Origin: a virus
Virus record (IMG/VR): IMGVR_UViG_3300028030_000021
Span: 1 to 45,444 of that record
Length of the DNA stretch: 45,444 nt
Reading direction: 5' to 3' (one strand)
Every line of letters starts with the position of its first letter. Within the stretch, counting starts at the first letter, position 1. A program made the position numbers and the translations under genes. Below the pieces are notes generated by a model. That model saw only the letters and a program-made list of their open reading frames with translations. It made no database searches and was not told the origin of the DNA. Shown piece by piece: positions 30,305 through 39,671 of the stretch.

Positions 30305-31915
30305 TTATGCCGATGTGTAACTTGGATCGGCTTTTGGTGACAAGGTTACAGTCAAGTTTTCATCTTGGATCGTAAAATCCATATCTCCAGGTTCCACATA
30401 ACCTGGTCTGCCCCAGGCTATTGTACAATCAATCGGTGTTCCTGGAGTATGACCATCAACGTCATAGGAGCCATAAGCAATCGTTATTGCGTCGCTCCCC
30501 GTAATAGACACATCTTCTTGATCTGTGCCGTCTTCGTCCTGAAGCGGCACAGCATCATGCGTCCCGAAAGTGTCTTTATGGTAGATGCTGAAATGTCCTC
30601 CAACCAGAATGGACGGAGAACTTATAGTCAGGGCAACGATAGTCGGCCACTGGCGTACAGTACCACTGTGGTCAACAAGACGGAGGTCATTACGTTGTGC
30701 AGCGGGGTAATTAAGCAAATATGAATATACTGTGAAGACATCCCCACTGAATTCTGTAAGGATATTGTGTTTATCTCCCCGAATTGCGTCCCCAGTATTG
30801 TCACTGTTTATGTTGGTAGGTTGTCTGAGAAGGTAGTTAATCTTCTCGTGTATTGTCTGATGGGTTTTATGGTCTCCGTCTATATGACCGTCAAAATCGT
30901 AGGTTGTACCGTCAACATCACCTTGGTACAACCCGTCCGAATCTACATAGTATTTAATGTTTTGATAGTCAGCCCCATTAGCAATCTCTGTATCAGTGTG
31001 ATAAGGCGTCCCCGTTGACGGGTCGGCCAGTTTTGGGTCAATGGCGTTATTTGCTGAAACGGGGTATATTTCAGCGTACTGGAGATCGTGTGCTTCGAAA
31101 ACAATCGTTTTTCCAGGCTCGGCACACCGAGTGTACCATGTTCCCCTCTTATCATCTCCATCAGTATCATGAATAAGGACTAACTGGTTAATGTAACCAG
31201 TCATAACTGCCTCATTAGGGGCATTCATCTCTGGATCATTATAATACCAGAATGTCATTTGATCGGTCGAAGCATGAAGATTGCCTGTTGACCTAAGCAA
31301 CGCATACGCTTTAGTGTAGCTGGATGTTTCTGTTTCTCTGATTTCCAAGGCAGAATCCCTAATAGCATTTAGAGTATCTGAGTCGTGAGGCTCCCAGCCG
31401 TCCTTATTTGCCAGGCTTTTGGCCCTTGGCTCGATAGAGGTGAATACAGACGGATACTTGTCCAAGTCCGTATTATACCATTCGTCAACGCACCACGAGG
31501 CGAAAACCAGCCCTTGAACCCCATCAACAAAGCTCAACCCGTTGGCCTCTAAAAACTGATAAGTCTTTTTAAAAGCAAGGACGTTGATATCAGCCCCTGC
31601 GCTCTCGTCTGCGGAAGCATTGTCAACGTCCGTACAAGTAATGCTATGGGCTGACACCGAGGTAACATCGCCTCGGTAGCCCTCATTTGTACTGTTTGAC
31701 GTGTGACTGAGGGTTATTCTATCCCCAACAACAATTCCCCTGTTTACAATACCTCCGTTTTCCGAGGAGGCTGTAAAATCGGTAGATGTAGAGTTGATTG
31801 TGGTTGTTCCATTCCCATTATTGGTAATACTGATATCAGTACCGCCTTTATCAGCTATATGGAATTTTACATTTGTACCAAGAACAAGACTTGATTTGCT
31901 CGTTATTTTTGCCAT
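30305..31915 (-). CDS. Large distal tail structural protein
   Basis: A 536-residue protein. Residues about 25-110 form a Thr/Ser-rich beta domain with NSTSTDFTASS, resembling the insert of the tail tube protein. The rest contains DEWYNTDLDKYPSVFT and LHASTDQMTFWYYNDP, without enzymatic motifs. The last residues PKADPSYTSA closely match the C terminus of the next gene (KPDPSYS), so the two may share an attachment or assembly tail. A tail fibre or neck-whisker-type component is plausible. Confidence 0.55.
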   Translation of the reverse strand: MAKITSKSSLVLGTNVKFHIADKGGTDISITNNGNGTTTINSTSTDFTASSENGGIVNRGIVVGDRITLSHTSNSTNEGYRGDVTSVSAHSITCTDVDNASADESAGADINVLAFKKTYQFLEANGLSFVDGVQGLVFASWCVDEWYNTDLDKYPSVFTSIEPRAKSLANKDGWEPHDSDTLNAIRDSALEIRETETSSYTKAYALLRSTGNLHASTDQMTFWYYNDPEMNAPNEAVMTGYINQLVLIHDTDGDDKRGTWYTRCAEPGKTIVFEAHDLQYAEIYPVSANNAIDPKLADPSTGTPYHTDTEIANGADYQNIKYYVDSDGLYQGDVDGTTYDFDGHIDGDHKTHQTIHEKINYLLRQPTNINSDNTGDAIRGDKHNILTEFSGDVFTVYSYLLNYPAAQRNDLRLVDHSGTVRQWPTIVALTISSPSILVGGHFSIYHKDTFGTHDAVPLQDEDGTDQEDVSITGSDAITIAYGSYDVDGHTPGTPIDCTIAWGRPGYVEPGDMDFTIQDENLTVTLSPKADPSYTSA

Positions 31916-31927
31916 CTAAAAATCTCC

Positions 31928-33505
31928 TTAACTATAACTCGGATCGGGCTTAGCAGTGACTGCTATGGTAGAATTGTTTGTATCCAAGGTGAAATTTACG
32001 GGATCAATTACATACCCAGGACACACAAACAATGCTCTTGCCGGATCATCAGACACATCATAGGTATATTCATATTCCCCACCTGTAACAGACGCTTCAT
32101 GGTCGAGGGTATATGCTCCTTGAACCACTCTGGCTTCTGTGTTTTCTGGCAACCCTGTAAAAGTTTTTGTTCGTTTGTTGTAAAGAATGGTATTTCCTCC
32201 GCCTGATTCATTTATCTTTGTCGGGTCAATCTCTGTTCCGTCCTCCTGATAAATCGTCAGAGTGCCTGCGCTATAATGCGTTATTTCCGAGGTGCAGTTA
32301 TCGAATGTATAGTTGCTCAGGTGAACCGTGTCGTCTCCAAGAGTAACGCCATTAAATGAGTAGAAGAGTTTGATATTTTTAGGCGTATTAAGAGATGAAA
32401 TCATGAAATATGTGTTGACGTTAAAAATACAGTCATCCATATTGGCGCCGTTTGCTGTGACCTCATCGCAGAAATTGAACGTCGCTCGGATATAATCAGC
32501 AGAACAGAATTTGAGGCTATGTGCCCCGTAAAGTGTAGATTGATTAACCAGGAACGTGCCTGCAACGGTATGGAAATCCATATCCCATGACACTAAATCT
32601 AGGTCTGCCACCCTGGTAGCATGGTTTGTCCACTTGAGCGTTGTATCGTCGCCGGTGTTGACGAACCCATGAAATTCGTCGCCTGTCGAACTGCTTACAT
32701 TAGAGCCGTCGTAATAGCTATGCGAGGCAAAGATAAACAGCCGTTTGTCTTCCAGCATATAAACAGATTGACCGGTATCGCCCAGGGAGAATTTACCGTT
32801 GAGGAAAAATACTCCATTGTACTCTTCAACGATACCCATACGACGAGATTTGTCTTCTGTATAATCAAGTATCCCTGTTATATCTATCGGGTCGCTTTCC
32901 GTTCCGCCTGCAAACTTGACCCCAGGGCCTTTGTGGAAAATATCTATCCAAAATTCGGGAGAATTTACTCCCGTTAGATTCGAACTAAACTTTGTAATGA
33001 AACCAACAGCCGTCACATCGGACAGGTCAACTGTCCCATTTGTGTTTATTGGAGTCATGCTGGATGGTTTGAACACGTGTCGAGTCCAGCCCGACCGTAG
33101 TGTATCTATCCCTCCCACATAATACTCATTATAGTTACAGGAAGAATCATTCAGAGAATCGCTTGATGTATTTTTAGAAAGAGTCCCAGTATAAATTCTG
33201 AGTCTCAACCCTCCGTTGGCAATCGTGTCAAGATTGCCGAAAATTTTATCCGAGATGTTATACCAACACCACAGATAGTCAGATGATAAATCCTGGCTGG
33301 ATGTAAACTCTATAGCAATTCCCGTAACCCAGGCAGCAGCAAACCCAGGCTTGTAAGCCCCCGCCTGAGAACCCTGCTTGACGATGCTTGTGCTTACAGA
33401 CACATCGCCCGTTGTCCCTCCTATTTCCCATAGGCGATCATCAAGGTTTGATGCCTCGAAATCATCAAGAACGGTTAATTCTTCTATAATGGTAGGAGTT
33501 GCCAT
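31928..33505 (-). CDS. Large beta-rich virion protein
   Basis: A 525-residue protein, all-beta by sequence, with an N-terminal segment (VLDDFEASNLDDRLWEIGG) typical of carbohydrate-binding or concanavalin-like domains, a middle DFHTVAGTFLVNQSTLYGAH that may be part of a helix-like repeat, and C-terminal KPDPSYS shared with the downstream gene. It is likely displayed on the virion and may bind host surface glycans. This is inference from composition. Confidence 0.55.
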   Translation of the reverse strand: MATPTIIEELTVLDDFEASNLDDRLWEIGGTTGDVSVSTSIVKQGSQAGAYKPGFAAAWVTGIAIEFTSSQDLSSDYLWCWYNISDKIFGNLDTIANGGLRLRIYTGTLSKNTSSDSLNDSSCNYNEYYVGGIDTLRSGWTRHVFKPSSMTPINTNGTVDLSDVTAVGFITKFSSNLTGVNSPEFWIDIFHKGPGVKFAGGTESDPIDITGILDYTEDKSRRMGIVEEYNGVFFLNGKFSLGDTGQSVYMLEDKRLFIFASHSYYDGSNVSSSTGDEFHGFVNTGDDTTLKWTNHATRVADLDLVSWDMDFHTVAGTFLVNQSTLYGAHSLKFCSADYIRATFNFCDEVTANGANMDDCIFNVNTYFMISSLNTPKNIKLFYSFNGVTLGDDTVHLSNYTFDNCTSEITHYSAGTLTIYQEDGTEIDPTKINESGGGNTILYNKRTKTFTGLPENTEARVVQGAYTLDHEASVTGGEYEYTYDVSDDPARALFVCPGYVIDPVNFTLDTNNSTIAVTAKPDPSYS

Positions 33506-33506
33506 A

Positions 33507-33932
33507 TTACTCCTCGCCTGCTATCTTTGGCCCGCCTTCTACCTCGAAAATTAAGGCTATTCCCATACGAGTGTATGCGAACAGCTTTTCTTTGGATATT
33601 GTTCCGTTCGCTATCTCTGTACCAACATCAGAGATAGCTTGTTGTATCTGGCCTTGTATGATTTCAGCGTCCTTATTTTCTCGGAGGCAGAGGTATTTCA
33701 CAAATTCAGGCATGAAATCCTGTGTCGAGACAGAAATTACCTCATCATCGTATACAACGTGACCATCTTCGTCTGTCCCGTAGAGTTTCCCTGTGGCGTT
33801 TACAGCAAATTTGTCTGGATCGGATGTTGTATTTTTCTTACCTTGAGTAAATGCAAACTGCATTACGTGGAGTTTATCCAGCGTAATTGCTGGAATGGTT
33901 TTTGCTTCCGAGCTATCTATTTTGATTGCCAT
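33507..33932 (-). CDS. Uncharacterised structural-region protein
   Basis: A 141-residue protein (IPAITLDKLHVMQFAFTQGKK; later VYDDEVISVSTQDFMPEFV) with no signal peptide. It shares a one-base overlap with the lipoprotein gene upstream (TAATG). No family recognised. It separates the exported genes from the large distal virion proteins and may be an adaptor or chaperone. Confidence 0.5.
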   Translation of the reverse strand: MAIKIDSSEAKTIPAITLDKLHVMQFAFTQGKKNTTSDPDKFAVNATGKLYGTDEDGHVVYDDEVISVSTQDFMPEFVKYLCLRENKDAEIIQGQIQQAISDVGTEIANGTISKEKLFAYTRMGIALIFEVEGGPKIAGEE

Positions 33933-34219
33933 TATTTCACCGCCTTTGCTGTTTCGATTAAAGCCTGGATTAAGGCTTTTAAGAAAACCTCTGTGTTGTT
34001 AGGCCCGTTTCCAAGGCCACCAGTCTGTACATCAACTGCTCCTGTCTTTGGATCAACATGAAATACAAGACCGTCCTGAACTTCCCTGTTCGAATCCACC
34101 TTAATCTCAGTTGTTGAATTAGCTGATGTAAATGTGTATCTGTATGTTGCTCCGCCGGAAAATGAAGCGCATCCAGAAATCAGCACACAAATACTCAGCA
34201 AGCTTAACAATCTCATCAT
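33932..34219 (-). CDS. Lipoprotein
   Basis: A 95-residue protein with a lipoprotein signal: a basic start, hydrophobic core and LISG-Cys17 lipobox. The mature part is about 79 residues, Gly/Thr/Asn-rich. An outer-membrane spanin role is possible given its location in the late operon, but it is not Pro-rich and no partner overlaps it. It starts with ATGA overlap with the upstream exported protein. Confidence 0.75.
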   Translation of the reverse strand: MMRLLSLLSICVLISGCASFSGGATYRYTFTSANSTTEIKVDSNREVQDGLVFHVDPKTGAVDVQTGGLGNGPNNTEVFLKALIQALIETAKAVK

Positions 34220-34635
34220 TGTGTCACCTCAATCTGGATATCAGGAGTAGAAACAAAACGGATATGAAGAACTGTTGCCGGCTCCCAGTCTTGTGTTGCA
34301 GGGGGCGAAGCCCATTCGCTTTTTTGCTCTGCGAGGTCGACTGCCCGAACCGTGCATTCAGCCTTGCCTCTTGTGACTGGGACTTTGCCAGACCACTCAA
34401 ACGTCTTAAAGTAGTGGCGGTTTGTGTCAGATATCTTTAGGTTTGGGTCATCCACAGGAACCCGAACAATACTGGCATTGTCGCCAGGCACACAAGATAT
34501 TTCGTACCTTGCAATATCTGGAGGGAGATCGTGTTCCCAGGCAAGGCCGATTAGCCTGCTTTCCACGCTTGCATCTGCGGCGAAAACCATAGAAACTTGA
34601 ATTAAACTGAGTAAAAGAAACCATATAATTCTCAT
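34216..34635 (-). CDS. Exported protein, fibronectin-III-like
   Basis: A 139-residue protein with a Sec signal peptide ending near VFAADA (residue 20-22). The mature part is beta-rich with IARYEISCVPGD and WSGKVPVTRGKAECTVRAVD, which resembles a fibronectin type III-like fold with a possible disulfide. It is linked by ATGA to the beta-helix gene upstream and to the lipoprotein downstream. Confidence 0.65.
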   Translation of the reverse strand: MRIIWFLLLSLIQVSMVFAADASVESRLIGLAWEHDLPPDIARYEISCVPGDNASIVRVPVDDPNLKISDTNRHYFKTFEWSGKVPVTRGKAECTVRAVDLAEQKSEWASPPATQDWEPATVLHIRFVSTPDIQIEVTQ

Positions 34636-36281
34636 TTATCTACCTCCTTAATAAACATTCTTGAATCGCCAATATCAGGTCTGATTCTAAATTCATCTGC
34701 ACCAATGTCTGGCGTATCCACAATAGAGTCGCCGTCGATATCTTTAGCCCAATTAGGCCAAGGCTTGTGAATATCTGAGATTTTGACACCCGCATTACGG
34801 GCTGGAGATTGACGGGATATGTGATATCCCGTCAGAAGAGGGTCATCAGTTTTAGAATTTACGTCGTGTGAGGTTGCTGATTTCCATCCATTGAAATCGT
34901 GATATATGTGGTAATTGCTTTCGAATTTACTACTTCCATCAGGATAGTATAAATTATAATTTATATCATTATTGCCATCGTTTGAGTCAGTAAACCTATA
35001 AGCAATATGCTCACCAGTTGGATTGTACGATAAATTGTTCAAAAACCTAATATTAGCGATATTATGGCCTAAGTTAACATTATATTCGTAACCGCTAATA
35101 AAATTATTGACTATAGTGGTTGTTAGGTGAATATGGTCAAGAAAAAATCCCCAATCACCTTTATTCCCTTGCAACACATTGTATGCCACAAAGGATTCTG
35201 CGTGATTGCCATTGTTCGCCTCTTGCAAGGCTATACCATACGTTTCTACATCATTTAGGATGTTTCGTTTAATTTTTAAGCCCCTATAATGCGAATTAGG
35301 AGCACAATAACATACGATCCCTTTATAGCTTTTATCGGCATAATTTTCTACGATTACTACATTATCACCATTTTGTACTGAAACCAATTCTCCGTCTGCC
35401 AAAGAACCTGCTTCACTCCATTTGTAATTCGCATTATTTGTATAAAATGTGTTATAAAATTTATTATGTTTGATTGATACATTCCGGCTACGCTCAGGGC
35501 CGTCACCATGAGACGCAATAGTGACGTCTTGGGCTACACGGTTAAACACACACCGTTCCACTACAATATCGTTATTGTCAGTATTCCGTGCTTTAAGATG
35601 TATTCCTGCGGATGCGATATCATAAAAATAGCAATTTTTTACTTGTATATCACTTACTCCCGATGTTGAATCACTATGTACTCCATACACAACATTTCTA
35701 AACGATAAACCGCTGAAATGAAAATGTGAATGCCCCTGCAAATCAAACACAGCTCTCACCATTAACCGTTTAACATCATGATTATTAGGCGTTCCGCTTG
35801 ACGGTCTATAGTAAGTATCCGCTCCGTCATAATACCATACACCATCGTTCAGTGCCGTATTGGAGGCTTTCGCCTGATAAATACTGTCCTCTAAAAGAAA
35901 ACCTGTGTATACAGGACTTGTATATCTCCCATCTCCTAAAGATGTCCAAGAGCTAAAGCTGTCAACAACAGACATCTTAGGGCTTACTCCAAATAACGGC
36001 TTGATAATTATTGGGTGCTCAGCCGTTCCGTTTACGGTGACTCTGCTACGAGTGTTGGTGTCAGAACAAATGTAGACTGTGTCACCAGCCTGAACACCAC
36101 CAGAACCGTAAACAATGTAAACTAATTCTGCCCATGCACCAGACTGGCCATTAGCTGAAGCGCATTCGTGACTTGTACCGTCACCATTATGTGAACAGTT
36201 GGCATTTACATACCAATCAACCCCAAAAACAGAAGAAACTCCAAACACCAACATACATACTATTGCATATACGATTTTCAT
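34632..36281 (-). CDS. Exported right-handed beta-helix protein 1
   Basis: A 549-residue protein with a Sec signal peptide (residues 1-20). The mature N terminus has a Cys pair around NGDGT (Cys29 and Cys40), then about 350 residues of parallel beta-helix coils with HFHFSGLSFRNVVYGV, IQVKNCYF, DIVVERCVF and similar repeats, and a C-terminal PDIGADEF block. The fold is that of pectate lyase-like enzymes and tail spikes. Unlike normal spikes it carries an export signal. It is the downstream paralogue of the 36453 and 38222 genes. Catalytic residues are not clear; polysaccharide binding or cleavage is possible. Confidence 0.8.
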   Translation of the reverse strand: MKIVYAIVCMLVFGVSSVFGVDWYVNANCSHNGDGTSHECASANGQSGAWAELVYIVYGSGGVQAGDTVYICSDTNTRSRVTVNGTAEHPIIIKPLFGVSPKMSVVDSFSSWTSLGDGRYTSPVYTGFLLEDSIYQAKASNTALNDGVWYYDGADTYYRPSSGTPNNHDVKRLMVRAVFDLQGHSHFHFSGLSFRNVVYGVHSDSTSGVSDIQVKNCYFYDIASAGIHLKARNTDNNDIVVERCVFNRVAQDVTIASHGDGPERSRNVSIKHNKFYNTFYTNNANYKWSEAGSLADGELVSVQNGDNVVIVENYADKSYKGIVCYCAPNSHYRGLKIKRNILNDVETYGIALQEANNGNHAESFVAYNVLQGNKGDWGFFLDHIHLTTTIVNNFISGYEYNVNLGHNIANIRFLNNLSYNPTGEHIAYRFTDSNDGNNDINYNLYYPDGSSKFESNYHIYHDFNGWKSATSHDVNSKTDDPLLTGYHISRQSPARNAGVKISDIHKPWPNWAKDIDGDSIVDTPDIGADEFRIRPDIGDSRMFIKEVDK

Positions 36282-36449
36282 TTATTTCTCCCTTTTGCCA
36301 AGCTGATACCCAATAGCTGTGCCTGTGGCGATCGAGCCTAAAGATAAAATAATATCTCGAATTAGTGGCGCTGCTTCCTTGGTTGGAGGGTGCCAAAGCA
36401 CGCCGAGTCCTAACAATGTCATGGCTAATATCACAAAATGCTTGTCCAT
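36282..36449 (-). CDS. Small membrane protein, holin candidate
   Basis: A 55-residue protein from ATG 36449, AGGAG upstream. Two hydrophobic segments (FVILAMTLLGLGVLW and DIILSLGSIATGTAIGY) are separated by a short charged turn and followed by a basic end (KREK). Size, two segments and late-operon location fit a holin; a simple membrane anchor protein is the alternative. Its TAA is immediately followed by the next ATG. Confidence 0.65.
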   Translation of the reverse strand: MDKHFVILAMTLLGLGVLWHPPTKEAAPLIRDIILSLGSIATGTAIGYQLGKREK

Positions 36450-36452
36450 CAT

Positions 36453-38225
36453 TCACTCCTGTATTCCTATTGTGGAAAATGTAGATAGGGGTTCAATTGT
36501 GTTTATTCGTGACGAACCTCTGACAGGTCGTGCCATGAATTCATCAGCACCAATGTCTGGATTATTAATCACATATTGCAGGTCAATATCTCTTGCTGGG
36601 GAAGATTGATCGTGAATACCAGATATTTGAACTCCTGCATTGACTGCTGGAGAAGTTTTTGCAATATGAAAACCTAAGAGCATAGGATTGTCTGTTGAAG
36701 CATGACCAGACAGATCGATCTCTTGCGACGTTGTGGTACTATGCCCAGGATGTTCAAAGCCATAAATCAAATTATTAGAGGAATCGCTAATTACTTGATC
36801 TTGTACATTACTATCAACTGCCAATCCACCAATAGCACCATTAGCCGCCGTTAAAAGATTGTTTTTTATAATATAAATATCATCATAATTCCGACTTGCT
36901 CTCACACATTGCCTTGTGTGATCCAAACTGTCAGGCACAAAATCAGGAAAATTGCCGCAATCAACAAAAGAATTGTTATAGACTGTTACAGTGTCACCCG
37001 AACCCGTATTTTTAGCAGATAACCGCACGCCCTGCCCAACATGAACACCTACATTGTAATAAAATGTATTGTTTTCGGAACTATGATCCATATATGCCCT
37101 GGCGGTATTCTCGGCTATATTGTGATGAACTTTGCTATGACTCGCCCCTTCATCTAAATAATAACAGGACCCGTCTGGCCAATACTCACCATAATGATAA
37201 TCAGCACAATAGTTGTGCATTATTTCTAAGCCCGGATCAGGCTTAGTAGAATAATGATTCGACCAGTAAACTCCTCCTACAGATCTGGTGTATCCGTTGT
37301 GAAAAAGATAATTACGAAGGATTTTACAATCTTCAAAAACTCCATTAAAATATATAGGCACACACAGTATGTTTGACAACACATTTGAATCGATTATTAA
37401 ATTACTACTTGGGCGTGTGTCTGTTCCTGCACTTTTGATTCCATAAAACAATTGATCGAAACTACAGCCAGATATATGAACTTTCGATATAGGATAAGTA
37501 TTGGAAGAAACGTAGATTCCTACATAACTTTTATAGAACCTTATATTTTTGATTTTTGCATTAGTGATATTACGCAACCGGATAGTTGTGTTCTGTGCAG
37601 TCTGAAAATGGATCTCTCCATAATACGTGAACGGGTTAATTGATGAGGGAGAATAAATATAGAACCCATTAGGGTTTTCGCCAGATAGTGATTGATAGTC
37701 CCACTCCCCCCACTCATCTAATGCTTGGTGGGCTCCACCATTATGATATTGTCGCTGTTTTCCTGGTGTCCAATCCGCACCAAGTCCCAGAATGAAAGGA
37801 GGATTGCTCGCATAAGAGCTATCAGTTACGCAAAACCACACGTTTGTGTCGTGTAGGGTGCAAGTAGGTGGTGAGCTTTGATAATCATAATAATTGATAA
37901 TTATAGGATCTGAACCTGAACCGTAGGCCCCAAAGATTAAGCCATCTCCATCGGCAATGATCCGTTGGTGAGTGATATTATGCTTTGAACTCCAATCATC
38001 TATTGTGCCTCGCTTCCAATAAACATGTGTATTGTCAGTCGTTATGACCCAATTAGTGGGTGCTGTGTTATAAGCTCCAACTCCTCCTTCAGAAGTTGAA
38101 CATGTTTGAGCAGTTCCGTCACCATTATATTCACAAGAAGGGTTGATAAACACATCTATTGCTTCTGCATTACTGCAAAAACAAAACAACACAAACAAAT
38201 AGGATAAAATTATAGAACGTTTCAT
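36453..38225 (-). CDS. Exported right-handed beta-helix protein 2
   Basis: A 590-residue protein, signal peptide ending after SNAEA (residue 22). The mature N terminus has a CEYNGDGTAQTC disulfide-type motif, then beta-helix repeats (IRLRNITNAKIKNIRFYK, KVHISGCSFDQLFYGI, NLIIDSNVL, VTVYNNSFVDC) and a C-terminal NPDIGADEF. It is a paralogue of the genes on either side, with low direct similarity outside the ends and repeats. Role in glycan recognition or degradation is inferred from fold only. Confidence 0.8.
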   Translation of the reverse strand: MKRSIILSYLFVLFCFCSNAEAIDVFINPSCEYNGDGTAQTCSTSEGGVGAYNTAPTNWVITTDNTHVYWKRGTIDDWSSKHNITHQRIIADGDGLIFGAYGSGSDPIIINYYDYQSSPPTCTLHDTNVWFCVTDSSYASNPPFILGLGADWTPGKQRQYHNGGAHQALDEWGEWDYQSLSGENPNGFYIYSPSSINPFTYYGEIHFQTAQNTTIRLRNITNAKIKNIRFYKSYVGIYVSSNTYPISKVHISGCSFDQLFYGIKSAGTDTRPSSNLIIDSNVLSNILCVPIYFNGVFEDCKILRNYLFHNGYTRSVGGVYWSNHYSTKPDPGLEIMHNYCADYHYGEYWPDGSCYYLDEGASHSKVHHNIAENTARAYMDHSSENNTFYYNVGVHVGQGVRLSAKNTGSGDTVTVYNNSFVDCGNFPDFVPDSLDHTRQCVRASRNYDDIYIIKNNLLTAANGAIGGLAVDSNVQDQVISDSSNNLIYGFEHPGHSTTTSQEIDLSGHASTDNPMLLGFHIAKTSPAVNAGVQISGIHDQSSPARDIDLQYVINNPDIGADEFMARPVRGSSRINTIEPLSTFSTIGIQE

Positions 38226-39637
38226 CTCGGAAGATCCTTTTCACGCCTTATTAAACCACTTTTAATTTTAGGAGGGATATGAAATTCATCACAGCCAATG
38301 TCCGGACTATTTACAATATATTGTAAATCTATATCGTTTTCAGGATAAGCCTTGTCATGGATACCGGAAATTGAAGTCCCTGAATTGATAGATGATGAAT
38401 GATAATTATCTATATGTCCATCTCCGTTCAAGAAAGGATTGCCTACAATCGAATGCGAGCCCATGCTTATGTTGTGCGTATTGTCCGACAAATTTCCAAA
38501 ATACAAATTGTAGTCATTGTCAATCGCTACATTTGACCACAATCCATAATCAGGGCTCCCGGCCATGATATTATTCTTAACCTCTATATTCGAAGAATCT
38601 CCAGATACATATATCCCATAACAACTATCTCCAGAGACATTGTCATAAAAGTTGAAAACTGTATTATTTATCACTCCAAGATCATGGCTTCTATTCGTTA
38701 CAGCAATCCCTCCACGATTAAGTCCGCTAACCATATTGTAACGAACGACTCCTGATGCGGAAGAAAGCCATATTCCATAATATCCATTCATGATACGATT
38801 ATGATGGATATTTTCGTCTGTTCCAGAAACATAAACAACATTGGAATGGGTAGTTTCTGTTCCGTAATTTTGACTTTTGAGCCAGTTGTATGAAATCGTT
38901 GCGTTATTCCCTTGTATAATAATACATTGTTTTGGTTCATAAAAACTACTTATGTCTATGTGGTTATACTTGATGATATAACCTGTATGACTGCCTGAGC
39001 ATTGAAGACCGTCCCCTCTTCCCGATGATCCGGAGTTTGTAATTCCAAAGATTGTATTATTTTCAAAGGTGAAATCGTTCCCTCGTTGATAAATCATATC
39101 GCCGGGGCCATTGTATATAACGGAATCCTTTATAGTATTGTGGTTCCCCCTTGAAATAATTAGGGATCTGGTATTATCCGTGCTCTGGAGGTCGTGGACT
39201 TCACAATGTATAACTTTATTGAAAGTGCCGTCTGTTTCGTCAGCAGCAGTTAAATATACATTTACATAATCGCTACCAAAAACCTCCAAATCCTTAATTA
39301 CCACATTGGTGGCGTGATGACCCGCCCCATCATACCACGCATAAGTCTTCAACGCAGCGTGATGACCGCTGAAGTCAATCTTGCCAACTCCGTCACCTGT
39401 AAGGGTTATGTTGCTATGTTGTATCCCGATATCATGAATAGGATAGAGCGTGTCACAAATATGAAGCGTGTCGCCATCTGACATATTATCCCAATTAATT
39501 CCTGTCCAGCCGTACCACGCATTATCGCAAGAAGTCCCGTCTTGCGATCCACTCCCTGTATTAGCCACATACCAATCACTTCCAAAAGCCGACAGATTAG
39601 TGAATAAGATTATAAAACAAAAACAAATAAAAAACAA
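38222..39637 (-). CDS. Exported right-handed beta-helix protein 3, with frameshifted signal peptide
   Basis: A 471-residue frame from TTG 39637. The beta-helix region (VVIKDLEVFGSDYVN, NTIKDSVIYNG, FTFENNTIFGI) ends in SPDIGCDEF. No ribosome binding site lies before TTG. The ATG with GAGG at 39657 begins MKSLFFICF but is knocked out of frame after nine residues by a tandem 11-base duplication (39625-39646). Removing one unit joins ATG to the same signal peptide and helix frame. So this may be an out-of-phase allele of a phase-variable gene, or initiation may be at TTG. The signal cleavage site would be near LSAFGSD. Confidence 0.75.
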   Translation of the reverse strand: MFFICFCFIILFTNLSAFGSDWYVANTGSGSQDGTSCDNAWYGWTGINWDNMSDGDTLHICDTLYPIHDIGIQHSNITLTGDGVGKIDFSGHHAALKTYAWYDGAGHHATNVVIKDLEVFGSDYVNVYLTAADETDGTFNKVIHCEVHDLQSTDNTRSLIISRGNHNTIKDSVIYNGPGDMIYQRGNDFTFENNTIFGITNSGSSGRGDGLQCSGSHTGYIIKYNHIDISSFYEPKQCIIIQGNNATISYNWLKSQNYGTETTHSNVVYVSGTDENIHHNRIMNGYYGIWLSSASGVVRYNMVSGLNRGGIAVTNRSHDLGVINNTVFNFYDNVSGDSCYGIYVSGDSSNIEVKNNIMAGSPDYGLWSNVAIDNDYNLYFGNLSDNTHNISMGSHSIVGNPFLNGDGHIDNYHSSSINSGTSISGIHDKAYPENDIDLQYIVNSPDIGCDEFHIPPKIKSGLIRREKDLPR

Positions 39638-39646
39638 ATAAAAAAC
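39625..39646 (-). repeat. Two tandem copies of an 11-base unit in a signal peptide region
   Basis: On the minus strand GTTTTTTATTT is perfectly repeated (39646-39636 and 39635-39625), followed by a near third start (GTTTTTG). Eleven is not a multiple of three, so gain or loss of one copy changes the reading frame of the exported beta-helix protein. Slipped-strand events in such units are common. Confidence 0.85.
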
Positions 39647-39671
39647 AATGATTTCATTATATGCAAATCCT

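Noticed and set aside
36217-36456. 79-codon minus-strand frame between two beta-helix genes
   Set aside because: The overlapping 55-codon frame at 36282-36449 has a ribosome binding site and membrane segments and fits the gap exactly; the longer frame enters the next gene.
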